Shown here piece after piece: positions 42,719 through 51,626 of a stretch of 64,000 nt of DNA. The notes beneath the pieces are model-generated. The model had not been told where the DNA came from and ran no database searches. It saw only the letters and a list, made by a program, of their open reading frames with translations. The number at the start of each line of letters is the position of its first letter. Positions within the stretch are counted from its first letter, which is position 1. Origin of the DNA: Phytopseudomonas argentinensis (GTDB taxonomy: Bacteria; Pseudomonadota; Gammaproteobacteria; Pseudomonadales; Pseudomonadaceae); NCBI RefSeq assembly GCF_900113905.1, contig NZ_FORC01000004.1, positions 523,209-587,208 on the forward strand. Direction: 5' to 3'. Position numbers and translations under genes: made by a program.

Positions 42719-43741
42719 TCAGAAGCCAGTAGCTGGAATGAAGTCGACATCGGTCTTCGGCTCGGCGCGCATCAGCGCCTCGATCACCTGGTCAAGGGTA
42801 CGCCCTTCGAACAGGATCGCATGCAGCCCGGCCACCAGTGGCATGTACACCTGCAGCTCTTCGGCACGGGCCTTGAGCACCTTGATGGTGTTGACGCCTT
42901 CGGCCACTTCGCCAAGGCGCTCGACGGCCTCCTGCAGGCTCAGGCCCTCGCCCAGGGCGAAACCGACCTGGTAGTTGCGGCTTTTCGGTGACGAACAGGT
43001 GACGATCAGATCGCCCACCCCGGCAAGCCCCAGGAAAGTCATGGGGTTGGCGCCCAGGTGCACGGCGAAACGGGTCATTTCTGCCAGCGCGCGGGTAATC
43101 AACATGCTCTTGGTGTTCTCGCCCATGCCCAGGGCCGCCGCCATGCCGGCGATGATGGCATAGACGTTCTTCAAGGCTCCGCCCAACTCGACGCCGAAGC
43201 GATCGGCACTGGCGTAGACCCTGAAGGTGCGCCCGTGCAGCACTTCCTGCACCATGCGGCACAACGCCTCGTCCTCACTGGCCACGACAGTGGCGGTCAG
43301 GGTATGGGCAGCGATTTCCTTGGCCAGGTTCGGCCCGGACAGCACGCCGATACGCGCCTGGGGGGCGACTTCTTCGATGATCTGACTCATCAGTTTGAAA
43401 GTCTGCGCCTCGATACCCTTGGTGGTGCTGACCAGTAGCTTGCCGGCCAACAATCCGGACACAGGCTGCAACACTTGACGCAGCGCGCTGGACGGCAAGG
43501 CCACAAAAGCCAGCTCACAGCTGTTCAGCGTCGCTGACAGGTCAGTGGTTGGCTCGACTCCGTCGAGCACCTTGACGCCCTTCAGATAACGCGGGTTCTC
43601 ACGCTGGGTGCGAATGGCTTCAGCCTGCACGGGGTCGCGCATCCAGTGCAGAACGCGGTGCCCGTTCTGTGCAAGCAGGTTGGCAATGGCCGTACCGAAG
43701 CTGCCACCACCGAGTACCGCGATAGGTTGCTGTTGAGTCAT
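42719..43741 (-). CDS. gpsA: GpsA, NAD(P)-dependent glycerol-3-phosphate dehydrogenase
   Basis: 340 aa from ATG 43741. Makes sn-glycerol-3-phosphate for phospholipid synthesis. N-terminal Rossmann motif VLGGGSFGTAIANLLAQNG, KGIEAQTFKLMSQI and the catalytic-lysine region GGALKNVYAIIAGMAAALGMG, then GDLIVTCSS. Length fits bacterial GpsA. First gene of the gpsA-DUF4389-sixA operon. The 287 bases upstream separate it from the divergent binding-protein/kinase operon. Confidence 0.95.
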   Translation of the reverse strand: MTQQQPIAVLGGGSFGTAIANLLAQNGHRVLHWMRDPVQAEAIRTQRENPRYLKGVKVLDGVEPTTDLSATLNSCELAFVALPSSALRQVLQPVSGLLAGKLLVSTTKGIEAQTFKLMSQIIEEVAPQARIGVLSGPNLAKEIAAHTLTATVVASEDEALCRMVQEVLHGRTFRVYASADRFGVELGGALKNVYAIIAGMAAALGMGENTKSMLITRALAEMTRFAVHLGANPMTFLGLAGVGDLIVTCSSPKSRNYQVGFALGEGLSLQEAVERLGEVAEGVNTIKVLKARAEELQVYMPLVAGLHAILFEGRTLDQVIEALMRAEPKTDVDFIPATGF

Positions 43742-44028
43742 GACCGATCCGTTGTGAAGGCTATGCAAGTGGCAGGCATTATACGGTTCGCGAGTGCGAC
43801 GGCCAGCCTCGTGGCTGTGTCGCGCGGGTTTGCGATCTGCGCGGCAGTCGCGCTTTTTGGTCATGCATGGCTGGTAATCGTCGAGCGCTCGGTTAACATG
43901 CCCACACTGCGCGAACAGGGCCGTTGCGTGACCTTTTCCTACTATCGTTCATCAAGATTGCATGCTGACGGCAATACCTCAATTGCTGCCCAGCCCCCCT
44001 CTCTTGCCCGCTCAGGTTTGTGCCATAG

Positions 44029-44952
44029 ATGATTGGCAATCGCTCGCCCGCCAAGTGGCGACTCTCTGCTTGGAGCTGCTGTGCGCTGTTCGGGCTTTAC
44101 CTGCTACAGACGCCGGCGCAGGCGGCCGATCTCCTGCTGAGCACCGCAGGCGACGCCAGCACCCTGCAGCATTTCGGCAACGCCCTGGCCGCGGCACGGC
44201 CCGCCGACCGCGTGCGCATCCTGGCGTTGAACGAAATGCCGCCACTGGACCAGTTGCCTGGCGATACCCGCCTGATTCTTTTCGGCCAACCGGCACTGGC
44301 CTGGCGCCTGGACGCTCCCGCCGGTCCGCCGACGCTGGTGCTGCAGGTAAACAAGGCCCAGGCGCACAAGACCCTTGGCGCGCGCCAGCCAGCGCAGCTG
44401 AGCGTACTCTGGCAGGATCCGGCCCCACAGCGTCAACTGCGCCTGCTCAAGTATCTGCTGCCAAAGGCCCGCCGCGTGGGAGTGCTGTACGACCCGCATA
44501 GCGAATTTCTGATTCAGGAACTGCGCCAGGCGAGCAGCGACCTGGGCCTCGAGGTCGTCGCGCAAAGCTGGCCGGACACCCGTGACAGCAAGGCGGTCGT
44601 GGCGCTGCTAAGCGCCAGCGACGTACTGCTCGCGGTTGCCGATGACGACCTCTACAATCCGCTGACGGCCAAGACCCTGCTGCTGACCAGCTACGGCCAG
44701 CAGCATGCGCTCATCGGCCCCAGCGCCGGCTTCGTGCGTGCCGGCAGCCTTGCCAGCACCTACAGTGATCAGTACGACTGGCTGATCACCCTCAGCGACC
44801 TGCTCAACCAGCCTCCGCAACGCTGGCCTTCAGGAACCTACTCGAACACCTTCAAGGTCATCGGCAATCCTCAAGTGGCACGCGCCCTGGGTATCATGCT
44901 GCCCAGCGACGCAGAGCTTGCCAGGCATCTTCTGCAAGGAGAAACGCCATGA
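44029..44952 (+). CDS. Periplasmic ABC-type substrate-binding protein paired with a hybrid kinase
   Basis: 307 aa. Signal peptide (about 1-32, ending QTPAQAADLL), then a two-lobe binding fold: KYLLPKARRVGVLYDPHSEFLIQEL is the type-B periplasmic binding-protein pattern (PF04392). There is no permease or ATPase gene nearby. It overlaps the hybrid kinase gene by four bases, so it more likely presents a ligand to the kinase than to a transporter (inference). P. aeruginosa has a similar gene (PA1612) next to PA1611. Confidence 0.8.
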   Translation: MIGNRSPAKWRLSAWSCCALFGLYLLQTPAQAADLLLSTAGDASTLQHFGNALAAARPADRVRILALNEMPPLDQLPGDTRLILFGQPALAWRLDAPAGPPTLVLQVNKAQAHKTLGARQPAQLSVLWQDPAPQRQLRLLKYLLPKARRVGVLYDPHSEFLIQELRQASSDLGLEVVAQSWPDTRDSKAVVALLSASDVLLAVADDDLYNPLTAKTLLLTSYGQQHALIGPSAGFVRAGSLASTYSDQYDWLITLSDLLNQPPQRWPSGTYSNTFKVIGNPQVARALGIMLPSDAELARHLLQGETP

Positions 44953-46859
44953 AACTGTGGCGAGGCTGGAACATTCATGTCCGCACCCAGCTCATCAGCG
45001 TCGGCCCCGCTCTGCTACTGACCCTGCTGCTGACCGGCTTCCTGACCTTCAATCGCCTGCAGGACCTGCGTGCCGAGATCAACCACACGGGCCAGCTGAT
45101 CGCCAGCCAACTGGCGCCTGCCACCGAATACGGGGTGATTTCCGGTAACCGCCGCGTGCTTGAGTCGCTGCTGCAGGCCACGCTGAAAACACCCCACGTG
45201 CGCTTCGTTGAAGTACGTGATCGCGACGAAAACATCCTCGCTTACCTCGAGCGCACCGAGCCCGCCGCTGCCGGCAATGGTCACCTGGAAATCTTCCAGG
45301 CGCCCATCCAGCAGCAGCAACTGGACATCGGCTCAGATTTCATCGCCGAGCGCCCGCGCAGTTCCGAGCCGCCAAGCGGTGATTACCTGGGACGCGTGGT
45401 GGTCGGCATGTCAGGTGAGGCGTTCAACTCGCGGCAACAGGAAATCCTGCTCAAGGTCGCGGCGCTGGTGTTGCTCGCCCTGCTGCTCACCTTCCTGCTG
45501 GCCCGCCGCCTGGCCAGCCGGCTGTCGCGCCCTTTGAGCGCGATGAGCGATGCCGTCACCGCGATTCAGGCCGGCAATTACCAGGCAACGCTTCCCGAGG
45601 TTGGTGGCGGCGAACTGGCGACGCTGGCCAGACACATCAACAACCTGGCCAATGGCCTGAGCAATGCCGCCCAGGAACAACAGCAGGCCATGACCCTGCT
45701 GATCAAGGCGCGCGAGGAATCGGACCTGGCCAACCGGGCCAAATCGGACTTCCTGGCCATGATGAGCCATGAATTGCGCACCCCCATGAACGGTGTGCTC
45801 GGCATGCTGCAACTGCTCGACACCACGGATCTCAGCGAGGAGCAGCGTGAATACGCCGCATTGGCCATGGAATCGACCGAGCACCTGCTCAAGGTGATCA
45901 ATGACATCCTCGATTTCTCGCGTATCGAACGTGGTGCACTGGAACTGGAGCTGATCAGCTTCAACCTGCCGGCGCTGCTCAAGGCAGCCTTGCAGGCATT
46001 CCAGCACAGTGCCCAACAGCGCGGCCTGAAGTTGCACCTGGAACTCGACGATGGCCTTCCAGCACCCCAGGTTCAGGGCGACCCCACCCGCCTGCGGCAG
46101 ATACTGGTCAACCTGATCGGCAACGCCTTGAAGTTCACCGAACGCGGCGAGGTGCGAATAGAAGCCCACTGGCAGGCACTGGACAACCAGGTGCTGTGGT
46201 TCACCTGCAAGGTCCACGACACCGGAATCGGCATCAGCCGCGAGCGTCTGGAAACCATGTTCGACGCCTTTCAGCAGGCCGACAACTCGATTTCCCGGCG
46301 TTATGGCGGCACCGGCCTGGGCTTGCCAATCGCGCGCACCCTCACCGAGCGCATGGGCGGCACGCTCACCGCGCAGAGCGAACCAGGCCGCGGCTCGTGC
46401 TTCACCCTGGAAATCCCCCTGCCGTTTTCCGCGCAGCAGGTGCAGTTGCCTCCCCACCCCCTGCCAAATGGGCCCTCGGTACAGGCGCAGCGCCCGGTAC
46501 TGCTGGTGGAAGACAACGCGGTCAACCAGACGGTGATCGAAGCGATGCTGCGCAGCCTGGGTTACCAGGTGGAGTTGGTAAGCGACGGCACTCAGGCGGT
46601 CAAGGCAGTGAGCGAAAACCGCTTTGCCGCCGTGCTGATGGACTGCCGCCTGCCGGTAATGGACGGTTATGAAGCGACTCGCCGCATCCGCGAGCTTGGC
46701 CGCCAGGGCCAGCTGCCCATCATCGCCCTGACCGCCAACGCCCTGCAGGGAGATCGCGAGGCCTGCCTGCAAGCTGGAATGAACGATTACCTCGCCAAAC
46801 CGTTCAAACGTATGGAGCTGCAGCAAGTACTCGACCGCTGGCTACCGACCACTGGCTAG
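44949..46859 (+). CDS. Hybrid sensor histidine kinase/response regulator (PA1611-like)
   Basis: 636 aa. TM1 about 14-34, periplasmic domain about 37-165, TM2 about 167-186, HAMP about 187-245, HisKA with phospho-acceptor His274 (SHELRTP), ATPase domain (N390-region NLIGNALKF, DTGIGI, GGTGLGL), and a receiver domain with Asp565 (LMDCRLPVMDG). No Hpt domain, so it needs a separate phosphotransfer protein. In P. aeruginosa, PA1611 lies next to fabA, binds RetS and feeds the HptB/Gac-Rsm switch; this position is the same here. Confidence 0.92.
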   Translation: MKLWRGWNIHVRTQLISVGPALLLTLLLTGFLTFNRLQDLRAEINHTGQLIASQLAPATEYGVISGNRRVLESLLQATLKTPHVRFVEVRDRDENILAYLERTEPAAAGNGHLEIFQAPIQQQQLDIGSDFIAERPRSSEPPSGDYLGRVVVGMSGEAFNSRQQEILLKVAALVLLALLLTFLLARRLASRLSRPLSAMSDAVTAIQAGNYQATLPEVGGGELATLARHINNLANGLSNAAQEQQQAMTLLIKAREESDLANRAKSDFLAMMSHELRTPMNGVLGMLQLLDTTDLSEEQREYAALAMESTEHLLKVINDILDFSRIERGALELELISFNLPALLKAALQAFQHSAQQRGLKLHLELDDGLPAPQVQGDPTRLRQILVNLIGNALKFTERGEVRIEAHWQALDNQVLWFTCKVHDTGIGISRERLETMFDAFQQADNSISRRYGGTGLGLPIARTLTERMGGTLTAQSEPGRGSCFTLEIPLPFSAQQVQLPPHPLPNGPSVQAQRPVLLVEDNAVNQTVIEAMLRSLGYQVELVSDGTQAVKAVSENRFAAVLMDCRLPVMDGYEATRRIRELGRQGQLPIIALTANALQGDREACLQAGMNDYLAKPFKRMELQQVLDRWLPTTG

Positions 46860-46991
46860 CCTGGGGTGGATCGCCGCCCGGCAAAACGGCACCTGTACTG
46901 GCAGCGAACACTCGCAACCTCTAGTCAGATAGGCGAAAATACTGCACGCTTGCTGGTTGAAGTGGGCATCAAAGGGGCATCTGTGACACCA

Positions 46992-47020
46992 TTGCCGCCT
47001 GCAGAGTACAACTGTACTCA
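46992..47020 (+). promoter_or_regulatory. Candidate fabAB promoter and operator
   Basis: GAGTACA-AC-TGTACTC (47004-47019) is a perfect 16-bp palindrome, 128 bases before fabA. TTGCCG (46992) and TACTCA 17 bases later form a possible promoter overlapped by it. TetR-type regulators of unsaturated fatty acid synthesis (FabR, DesT) bind palindromes of this general kind before fabA or fabB. The factor is inferred, not shown. Confidence 0.5.
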
Positions 47021-47146
47021 CCACACTGTGACTTTCACCACAACGCAACAGTCTATGACTAGGCTGCTGGCAGTCGCATCACTCATGCGCAGCCGGCCAG
47101 GACGATTTACCCAGCCGAGGCGCGTGGGGATTATTGAGGAGCTCGC

Positions 47147-47662
47147 ATGACCAAACAAAACGCCTTCACCCAGGAAGATCTGTTGCGCTGCAGCCGCGGC
47201 GAACTGTTCGGCCCGGGTAATGCGCAACTGCCCGCCCCCAACATGTTGATGATCGACCGGATCGTCCACATCAGCGAAACGGGCGGCAAGTACGGCAAAG
47301 GCGAGATTGTCGCAGAGCTCGATATCAATCCTGATCTGTGGTTCTTCGGCTGCCACTTCGAAGGCGACCCGGTGATGCCAGGCTGCCTGGGCCTCGATGC
47401 CATGTGGCAGCTGGTCGGCTTCTTCCTCGGCTGGCAGGGTAACCCTGGCCGCGGCCGTGCCCTGGGTTCGGGCGAGGTGAAATTCTTCGGTCAGGTTCTG
47501 CCTACCGCCAAGAAGGTCACCTACAACATCCATATCAAACGCACCATCACCCGTTCGCTGATCCTGGCGATCGCCGATGGCACCGTGAGTGTCGATGGTC
47601 GCGAGATCTACAGTGCCGAAAGCCTGCGCGTCGGCCTGTTCACTTCCACCGACAGTTTCTAA
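47147..47662 (+). CDS. fabA: FabA, 3-hydroxydecanoyl-ACP dehydratase/isomerase
   Basis: 171 aa, the classic FabA length. Active-site His70 (WFFGCHFEGDP) and Asp84 (GCLGLDAMWQL) are at the canonical positions. It dehydrates 3-hydroxydecanoyl-ACP and isomerises the trans-2 product to cis-3-decenoyl-ACP, which starts unsaturated fatty acid synthesis. It is followed after 12 bases by fabB. GAGGAGC before the ATG is a strong ribosome site. Confidence 0.97.
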   Translation: MTKQNAFTQEDLLRCSRGELFGPGNAQLPAPNMLMIDRIVHISETGGKYGKGEIVAELDINPDLWFFGCHFEGDPVMPGCLGLDAMWQLVGFFLGWQGNPGRGRALGSGEVKFFGQVLPTAKKVTYNIHIKRTITRSLILAIADGTVSVDGREIYSAESLRVGLFTSTDSF

Positions 47663-47674
47663 AGGATCCTTTCC

Positions 47675-48895
47675 ATGCGTCGCGTCGTTATTACCGGTCT
47701 AGGCATCGTCTCCTGCCTGGGCAATGACAAAGAAACCGTCTCCGCCAACCTTCGCGCTGGCCGCCCCGGTATCCGCTTCAATCCGGAATACGCCGAGAAG
47801 GGTCTGCGCAGCCACGTATCGGGCTCCGTCGACCTGAACCTGGAAGAGTTGATCGACCGCAAGCTGTTCCGCTTCATGGGTGATGCCGCGGCCTACGCCT
47901 ACCTGGCGATGGAGCAGGCGATCAAGGACTCGGGCCTCAGCGAAGACCAGGTTTCCAACCCGCGTACCGGCCTGATCGCCGGTTCCGGTGGCGCCTCCAC
48001 GCTGAACCAGATGGAAGCCATCGACACCCTGCGCGAAAAAGGCGTCAAGCGTGTCGGCCCGTACCGGGTAACCCGCACCATGGGCAGCACCGTATCGGCC
48101 TGCCTGGCGACCCCGTTCAAGATCAAGGGCGTCAACTTCTCGATCTCCTCGGCATGCGCCACCAGTGCCCACTGCATCGGCCAGGCCATGGAGCAGATCC
48201 AGCTCGGCAAACAGGACGTGGTCTTCGCCGGTGGCGGTGAAGAAGAACACTGGAGCCAGAGCTGCCTGTTCGACGCCATGGGCGCCCTCTCCACCCAGTA
48301 CAACGACACGCCGGAAAAAGCATCCCGCGCCTATGACGCCAATCGTGATGGCTTCGTCATCGCCGGCGGCGGCGGCATGGTGGTGGTCGAAGAGCTGGAG
48401 CACGCACTGGCTCGCGGCGCCAAGATCTATGCAGAGATCGTCGGTTACGGCGCCACCTCCGACGGCTACGACATGGTCGCCCCGAGCGGCGAAGGTGCAG
48501 TGCGCTGCATGCAGCAGGCACTGTCCACCGTCGAAACGCCGATCGACTACCTCAACACCCACGGCACCTCGACTCCGGTCGGCGACGTCGCGGAAATCAA
48601 GGGTATTCGTGAAGTGTTCGCAGGCAATGCACCGGCCATCAGCTCCACCAAGAGCCTGTCCGGCCACAGCCTGGGCGCCGCCGGCGTGCACGAGGCGATC
48701 TACTGCCTGCTGATGATGGAAGGCAATTTCATCACCGCCTCGGCCAATATCGAAGAGCTGGACCCGGCGGTCGCCGACCTGCCGATCCTGCGCGAAACCC
48801 GCGAAGACGCCAAGCTGGACACCATCATGTCCAACAGCTTCGGCTTCGGTGGCACCAACGCCACCCTGGTGCTCAAGCGCTGGGCGGGCAACTGA
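47675..48895 (+). CDS. fabB: FabB, 3-oxoacyl-ACP synthase I
   Basis: 406 aa. Condensing enzyme that elongates cis-3-decenoyl-ACP in unsaturated fatty acid synthesis. Active-site Cys in SSACATSAHCIG, the two histidines in NTHGTSTPVGD and SLSGHSLGAAG, and C-terminal NSFGFGGTNATLV. Second gene of the fabAB operon. Codon use is strongly biased, as for a highly expressed gene. Ends 16 bases before an intrinsic terminator. Confidence 0.97.
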   Translation: MRRVVITGLGIVSCLGNDKETVSANLRAGRPGIRFNPEYAEKGLRSHVSGSVDLNLEELIDRKLFRFMGDAAAYAYLAMEQAIKDSGLSEDQVSNPRTGLIAGSGGASTLNQMEAIDTLREKGVKRVGPYRVTRTMGSTVSACLATPFKIKGVNFSISSACATSAHCIGQAMEQIQLGKQDVVFAGGGEEEHWSQSCLFDAMGALSTQYNDTPEKASRAYDANRDGFVIAGGGGMVVVEELEHALARGAKIYAEIVGYGATSDGYDMVAPSGEGAVRCMQQALSTVETPIDYLNTHGTSTPVGDVAEIKGIREVFAGNAPAISSTKSLSGHSLGAAGVHEAIYCLLMMEGNFITASANIEELDPAVADLPILRETREDAKLDTIMSNSFGFGGTNATLVLKRWAGN

Positions 48896-48910
48896 TCGGT
48901 TCCCTGATAT

Positions 48911-48940
48911 GAAAAACGGCGCCTTCGGGCGCCGTTTTTC
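48911..48940 (+). terminator. fabAB terminator
   Basis: GAAAAACGGCGCC (48911-48923), UUCG tetraloop, GGCGCCGTTTTTC (48928-48940). A 13-bp perfect stem with a stable tetraloop and a T-run. Confidence 0.95.
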
Positions 48941-49011
48941 ATGGGTGCGATTTCATCGCGACGCCATGCGGCCCCTTGACCGCTGCTGAACGGCGCTGAG
49001 GCGCAATCCGT

Positions 49012-50040
49012 TCAGCGCGCGCCAGGCAGCGCCGCCTTGACCTGACGCGGCAGGATCGAAAGAAAGTTGTCACGGGCGACCTTTTGGGCAACGTCCTCGG
49101 GCAGCTCATCCAGGAAGCGGTCGAAGCCCTGCATGTACTCGCCCATGCTATCGAAGCGACCGACCACGTCGGAGCCGATCATGAAGCGATCCGGGTAACG
49201 GGCGACCAGTTCGACCCATTTTGGGTCCGGCTTGCCATTCTCGTCGGTCAGGTAAGGCCGGCGCATGGTCCAGGACAGATCGATGTACAGATTCGGGTAG
49301 CTCTCCAGCATGCGCGCCAGGGTATCGAAGAGAAAATCCAGTTTCTCCTGATGGCGGTGGATCTCCATGCTGGTGCCGGCATGGGCCCAGATGAAACGCA
49401 CGTGGGGATGATTGCGCAGCGGCTCTTCGATTTCCTGCAGGTACAACGGATTGCGCTCGCGCTTGGAGGTGATGTTGGAATGCACCATTACCGGCAGGTC
49501 GTACTCGGCGGCCAGGTGGTAGACGCGGGTCATCGCCTCGTTGTTGGCGCGCGGCGTACTGCCCTCGATCAGCGAGGTGAGGTCATCGTGGCGGGTGAAT
49601 ACCTCGCCTATGCCCTGCCACAACCCCGGGTCGAGCTCCAGCATGCGGCGGATATGGGCGTCGGAGTTCTTGTCGTTGGGGTTGAAGCCGGACAGAAAGG
49701 GATGAAAGCGGTGGCGCTGGTCCTCGGGCACCTGCTTGTAGGCGTGGGCGATCAACACGTCGGTGGCGCTGTACCAGTAGGCAGCGGCATCGTCACCGGC
49801 GTAGTAGCGCGGGCGCTTGGGCTCGTCCTCGTGCCATTTCTTGGCGACCGGGATCCCGGAGAACATCACGTGGTCGACCTTCGCCTCGTCCATGCGCTGC
49901 AGCAGCACATCCATGCCGGCGCTTTCCTGGAAGAAATCGACGTAGTGCAGATGAGCGTCGCTGTAGCGATAGTCGCGCGCCTCGGCAAGCCCGGCCAGAA
50001 GCCCGACCGACAATAAAAAACCCAGACGAATCAGACGCAT
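49012..50040 (-). CDS. Secreted amidohydrolase-2 family protein
   Basis: 342 aa from ATG 50040 (GGAG seven bases upstream). Signal peptide (LLSVGLLAGLAEA, then RDYRYSD), then a TIM-barrel metal hydrolase: DAHLHYVDF gives the HxH metal motif, VMVHSNI and FIWAHAG further His ligands, and MIGSDVVG the Asp. Such exported members (PF04909) are uncommon, and the substrate is unknown. It is divergent from the ECF sigma gene. Confidence 0.85.
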   Translation of the reverse strand: MRLIRLGFLLSVGLLAGLAEARDYRYSDAHLHYVDFFQESAGMDVLLQRMDEAKVDHVMFSGIPVAKKWHEDEPKRPRYYAGDDAAAYWYSATDVLIAHAYKQVPEDQRHRFHPFLSGFNPNDKNSDAHIRRMLELDPGLWQGIGEVFTRHDDLTSLIEGSTPRANNEAMTRVYHLAAEYDLPVMVHSNITSKRERNPLYLQEIEEPLRNHPHVRFIWAHAGTSMEIHRHQEKLDFLFDTLARMLESYPNLYIDLSWTMRRPYLTDENGKPDPKWVELVARYPDRFMIGSDVVGRFDSMGEYMQGFDRFLDELPEDVAQKVARDNFLSILPRQVKAALPGAR

Positions 50041-50150
50041 GCTGGCACTCCGCAATGTTGAGCAGCATAGACTAGCGGCGCTCGAACCAAGTTCAGCCGA
50101 TCGGCGGCCGCTGCCAGGTGCTACCCGAGACCAATTGTTTCATTGTCGGC

Positions 50151-50177
50151 ACATCCAAACCGCCTTCACTCGGGTAT
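50151..50177 (+). promoter_or_regulatory. Candidate ECF-sigma promoter of the sigma operon
   Basis: ACATC (50151-50155) and GGGTAT (50172-50177), with a first-base offset of 21 bases, 45 bases before the sigma gene start. The same two boxes with the same offset precede the DUF4394 gene, which suggests autoregulation by this sigma factor. Confidence 0.5.
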
Positions 50178-50221
50178 AAACCTTGCCACCCTCAGGACGC
50201 AGCCCCTTACAGGAACACGGC

Positions 50222-50770
50222 ATGTCTGACCCGATGTTCGATTACGACAGTAACCTGGAAGCCTGCGCACGCCATGACGAGCGCGCCTTTCAGGCGCTGT
50301 ACCGCCAGGAATCGGCGCAGATGCTCAGCCTGGCCATCAGCCTGCTGGGCCAACGCGATGCAGCCGAAGACTGCCTGCATGATGCCTTCGTGCAGATCTG
50401 GCGCAACGCCGGGCGCTTCCAGCGCTCGCTGGGCAGCGGTCGGGCGTGGATCTACAGCATCCTGCGCTACCGTGCCCTGAATCAGCTACGTCAGCGCGGC
50501 CGCACGGTGGCACTGGCCGACGACATCGCCGAGCACCTGATCGACGACAGCCCATCGGCTGCCCAGCAGCACGAACAGCAGTCGGACCGGCGTCAGCTGC
50601 GTGGCTGCCTGCAAAAACTCGAGCGCCCAAGACGCCATCCGGTTCTGCTGGCGTTCTATCGTGGCCTGACCCATGAGCAGATCGCCGAGCGCCTGACCAC
50701 CCCGCTGGGCACCATCAAAGGACGCATTCGTAGCGGCTTGCGCGCATTGCAGGAGTGTTTGCAACGATGA
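50222..50770 (+). CDS. ECF-type RNA polymerase sigma factor
   Basis: 182 aa from ATG 50222 (AGGAA upstream). Sigma region 2 at about 25-95 (QALYRQESAQMLSLAISLLG and DCLHDAFVQIW) and region 4 at about 125-178 (LLAFYRGLTHEQIAERL, then GTIKGRIRSGLRAL). It overlaps the anti-sigma gene by four bases. By genomic type and partner it may correspond to P. aeruginosa SbrI (PA2896), which controls swarming and biofilm formation; this is a memory-based possibility. Confidence 0.9.
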   Translation: MSDPMFDYDSNLEACARHDERAFQALYRQESAQMLSLAISLLGQRDAAEDCLHDAFVQIWRNAGRFQRSLGSGRAWIYSILRYRALNQLRQRGRTVALADDIAEHLIDDSPSAAQQHEQQSDRRQLRGCLQKLERPRRHPVLLAFYRGLTHEQIAERLTTPLGTIKGRIRSGLRALQECLQR

Positions 50771-51471
50771 TCAGCACTGACCCCGCAGAACGCCGTGCCC
50801 TCATCGGCGAGTACGTGCTTGGCCTGCTCGAACCCGAGCAGGCGGGCGAAATCGCCGACCTGATAGCCCGTGATCCGCAAGCCGCGGCGATGGCCATGGA
50901 GTGGGAGCAGCACTTTCTCGAACTCAGTGACCGGCTCGAACCCAGCACGCCCTCGCCCGGCCTCTGGCCACGGCTGCAGCAAACCTTGAATCTGCGGCAG
51001 CGAACCAGCGCCTGGCAGGCCTGGTGGTCGAGCTTGAATGCCTGGCGTCTGACCAGCGCAGCCCTGGCGATGGCGCTGATCATCGCCTTGCTGCCCATGT
51101 ATTGGCAGAGCGACACGCGGCCGGCCAGCTACACCGCCGTGCTGCAACCGCCGGGCGAAGCCGCGGCGCCGGGCTGGGTGGTGCATATCGATGCAGCCGG
51201 CACCCTGCTGCTCGAGCCATTGCGCGAGGATCGGGTCGCGGCGGATCGTTCCGTGCAGTTCTGGACGCTCGTCGACCCCAAAGACGGTCCGCGCTCGCTG
51301 GGCCTGGTGGAGCCCGGCGAACGCCTGACGCTCACTGCCGAGCAGATTGGTGCGGTACGCGCCGGCCAGTTGTTCGAGCTGACCCTGGAGCCATCAGGCG
51401 GCTCACCGCTGAGCCGGCCAACGGGTGAAGTGCTGTATATCGGCCGCGCAGTGATGGCGGCGGTGGACTGA
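50767..51471 (+). CDS. Anti-sigma factor, RskA-type
   Basis: 234 aa. N-terminal cytoplasmic anti-sigma domain (about 1-75, EYVLGLLEPEQAGEIADLI) without a zinc-binding HxxxCxxC motif, one membrane helix (about 98-116, LALIIALLPMYW region), and a periplasmic RskA domain (about 125-234, FWTLVDPKDGPRSLGLV). It should hold the upstream sigma factor at the membrane until a periplasmic signal triggers release. Start ATG overlaps the sigma stop (ATGA). Confidence 0.88.
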   Translation: MISTDPAERRALIGEYVLGLLEPEQAGEIADLIARDPQAAAMAMEWEQHFLELSDRLEPSTPSPGLWPRLQQTLNLRQRTSAWQAWWSSLNAWRLTSAALAMALIIALLPMYWQSDTRPASYTAVLQPPGEAAAPGWVVHIDAAGTLLLEPLREDRVAADRSVQFWTLVDPKDGPRSLGLVEPGERLTLTAEQIGAVRAGQLFELTLEPSGGSPLSRPTGEVLYIGRAVMAAVD

Positions 51472-51518
51472 GCAGATGCGCGCGAATCTGCGGCAGATGT
51501 AAACGGATATGTCTGCCG

Positions 51519-51545
51519 ACATCTGCCCGCCACTCTCTTGGGTAT
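51519..51545 (+). promoter_or_regulatory. Candidate ECF-sigma promoter of the DUF4394 gene
   Basis: ACATC (51519-51523) and GGGTAT (51540-51545), the same boxes and the same 21-base offset as upstream of the sigma gene. Located 82 bases before the DUF4394 start. Confidence 0.5.
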
Positions 51546-51626
51546 GGATAACAGGTGCTCTATTTCACGGTGCCTGGATGCGAGCGCGAAGCGACCTTCG
51601 CGCCTTTACCCATAGAGAGGACGCTC

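Noticed and set aside
45411..46826. 471-codon frame antisense to the hybrid kinase
   Set aside because: Shadow frame; the kinase motifs on the plus strand are complete.
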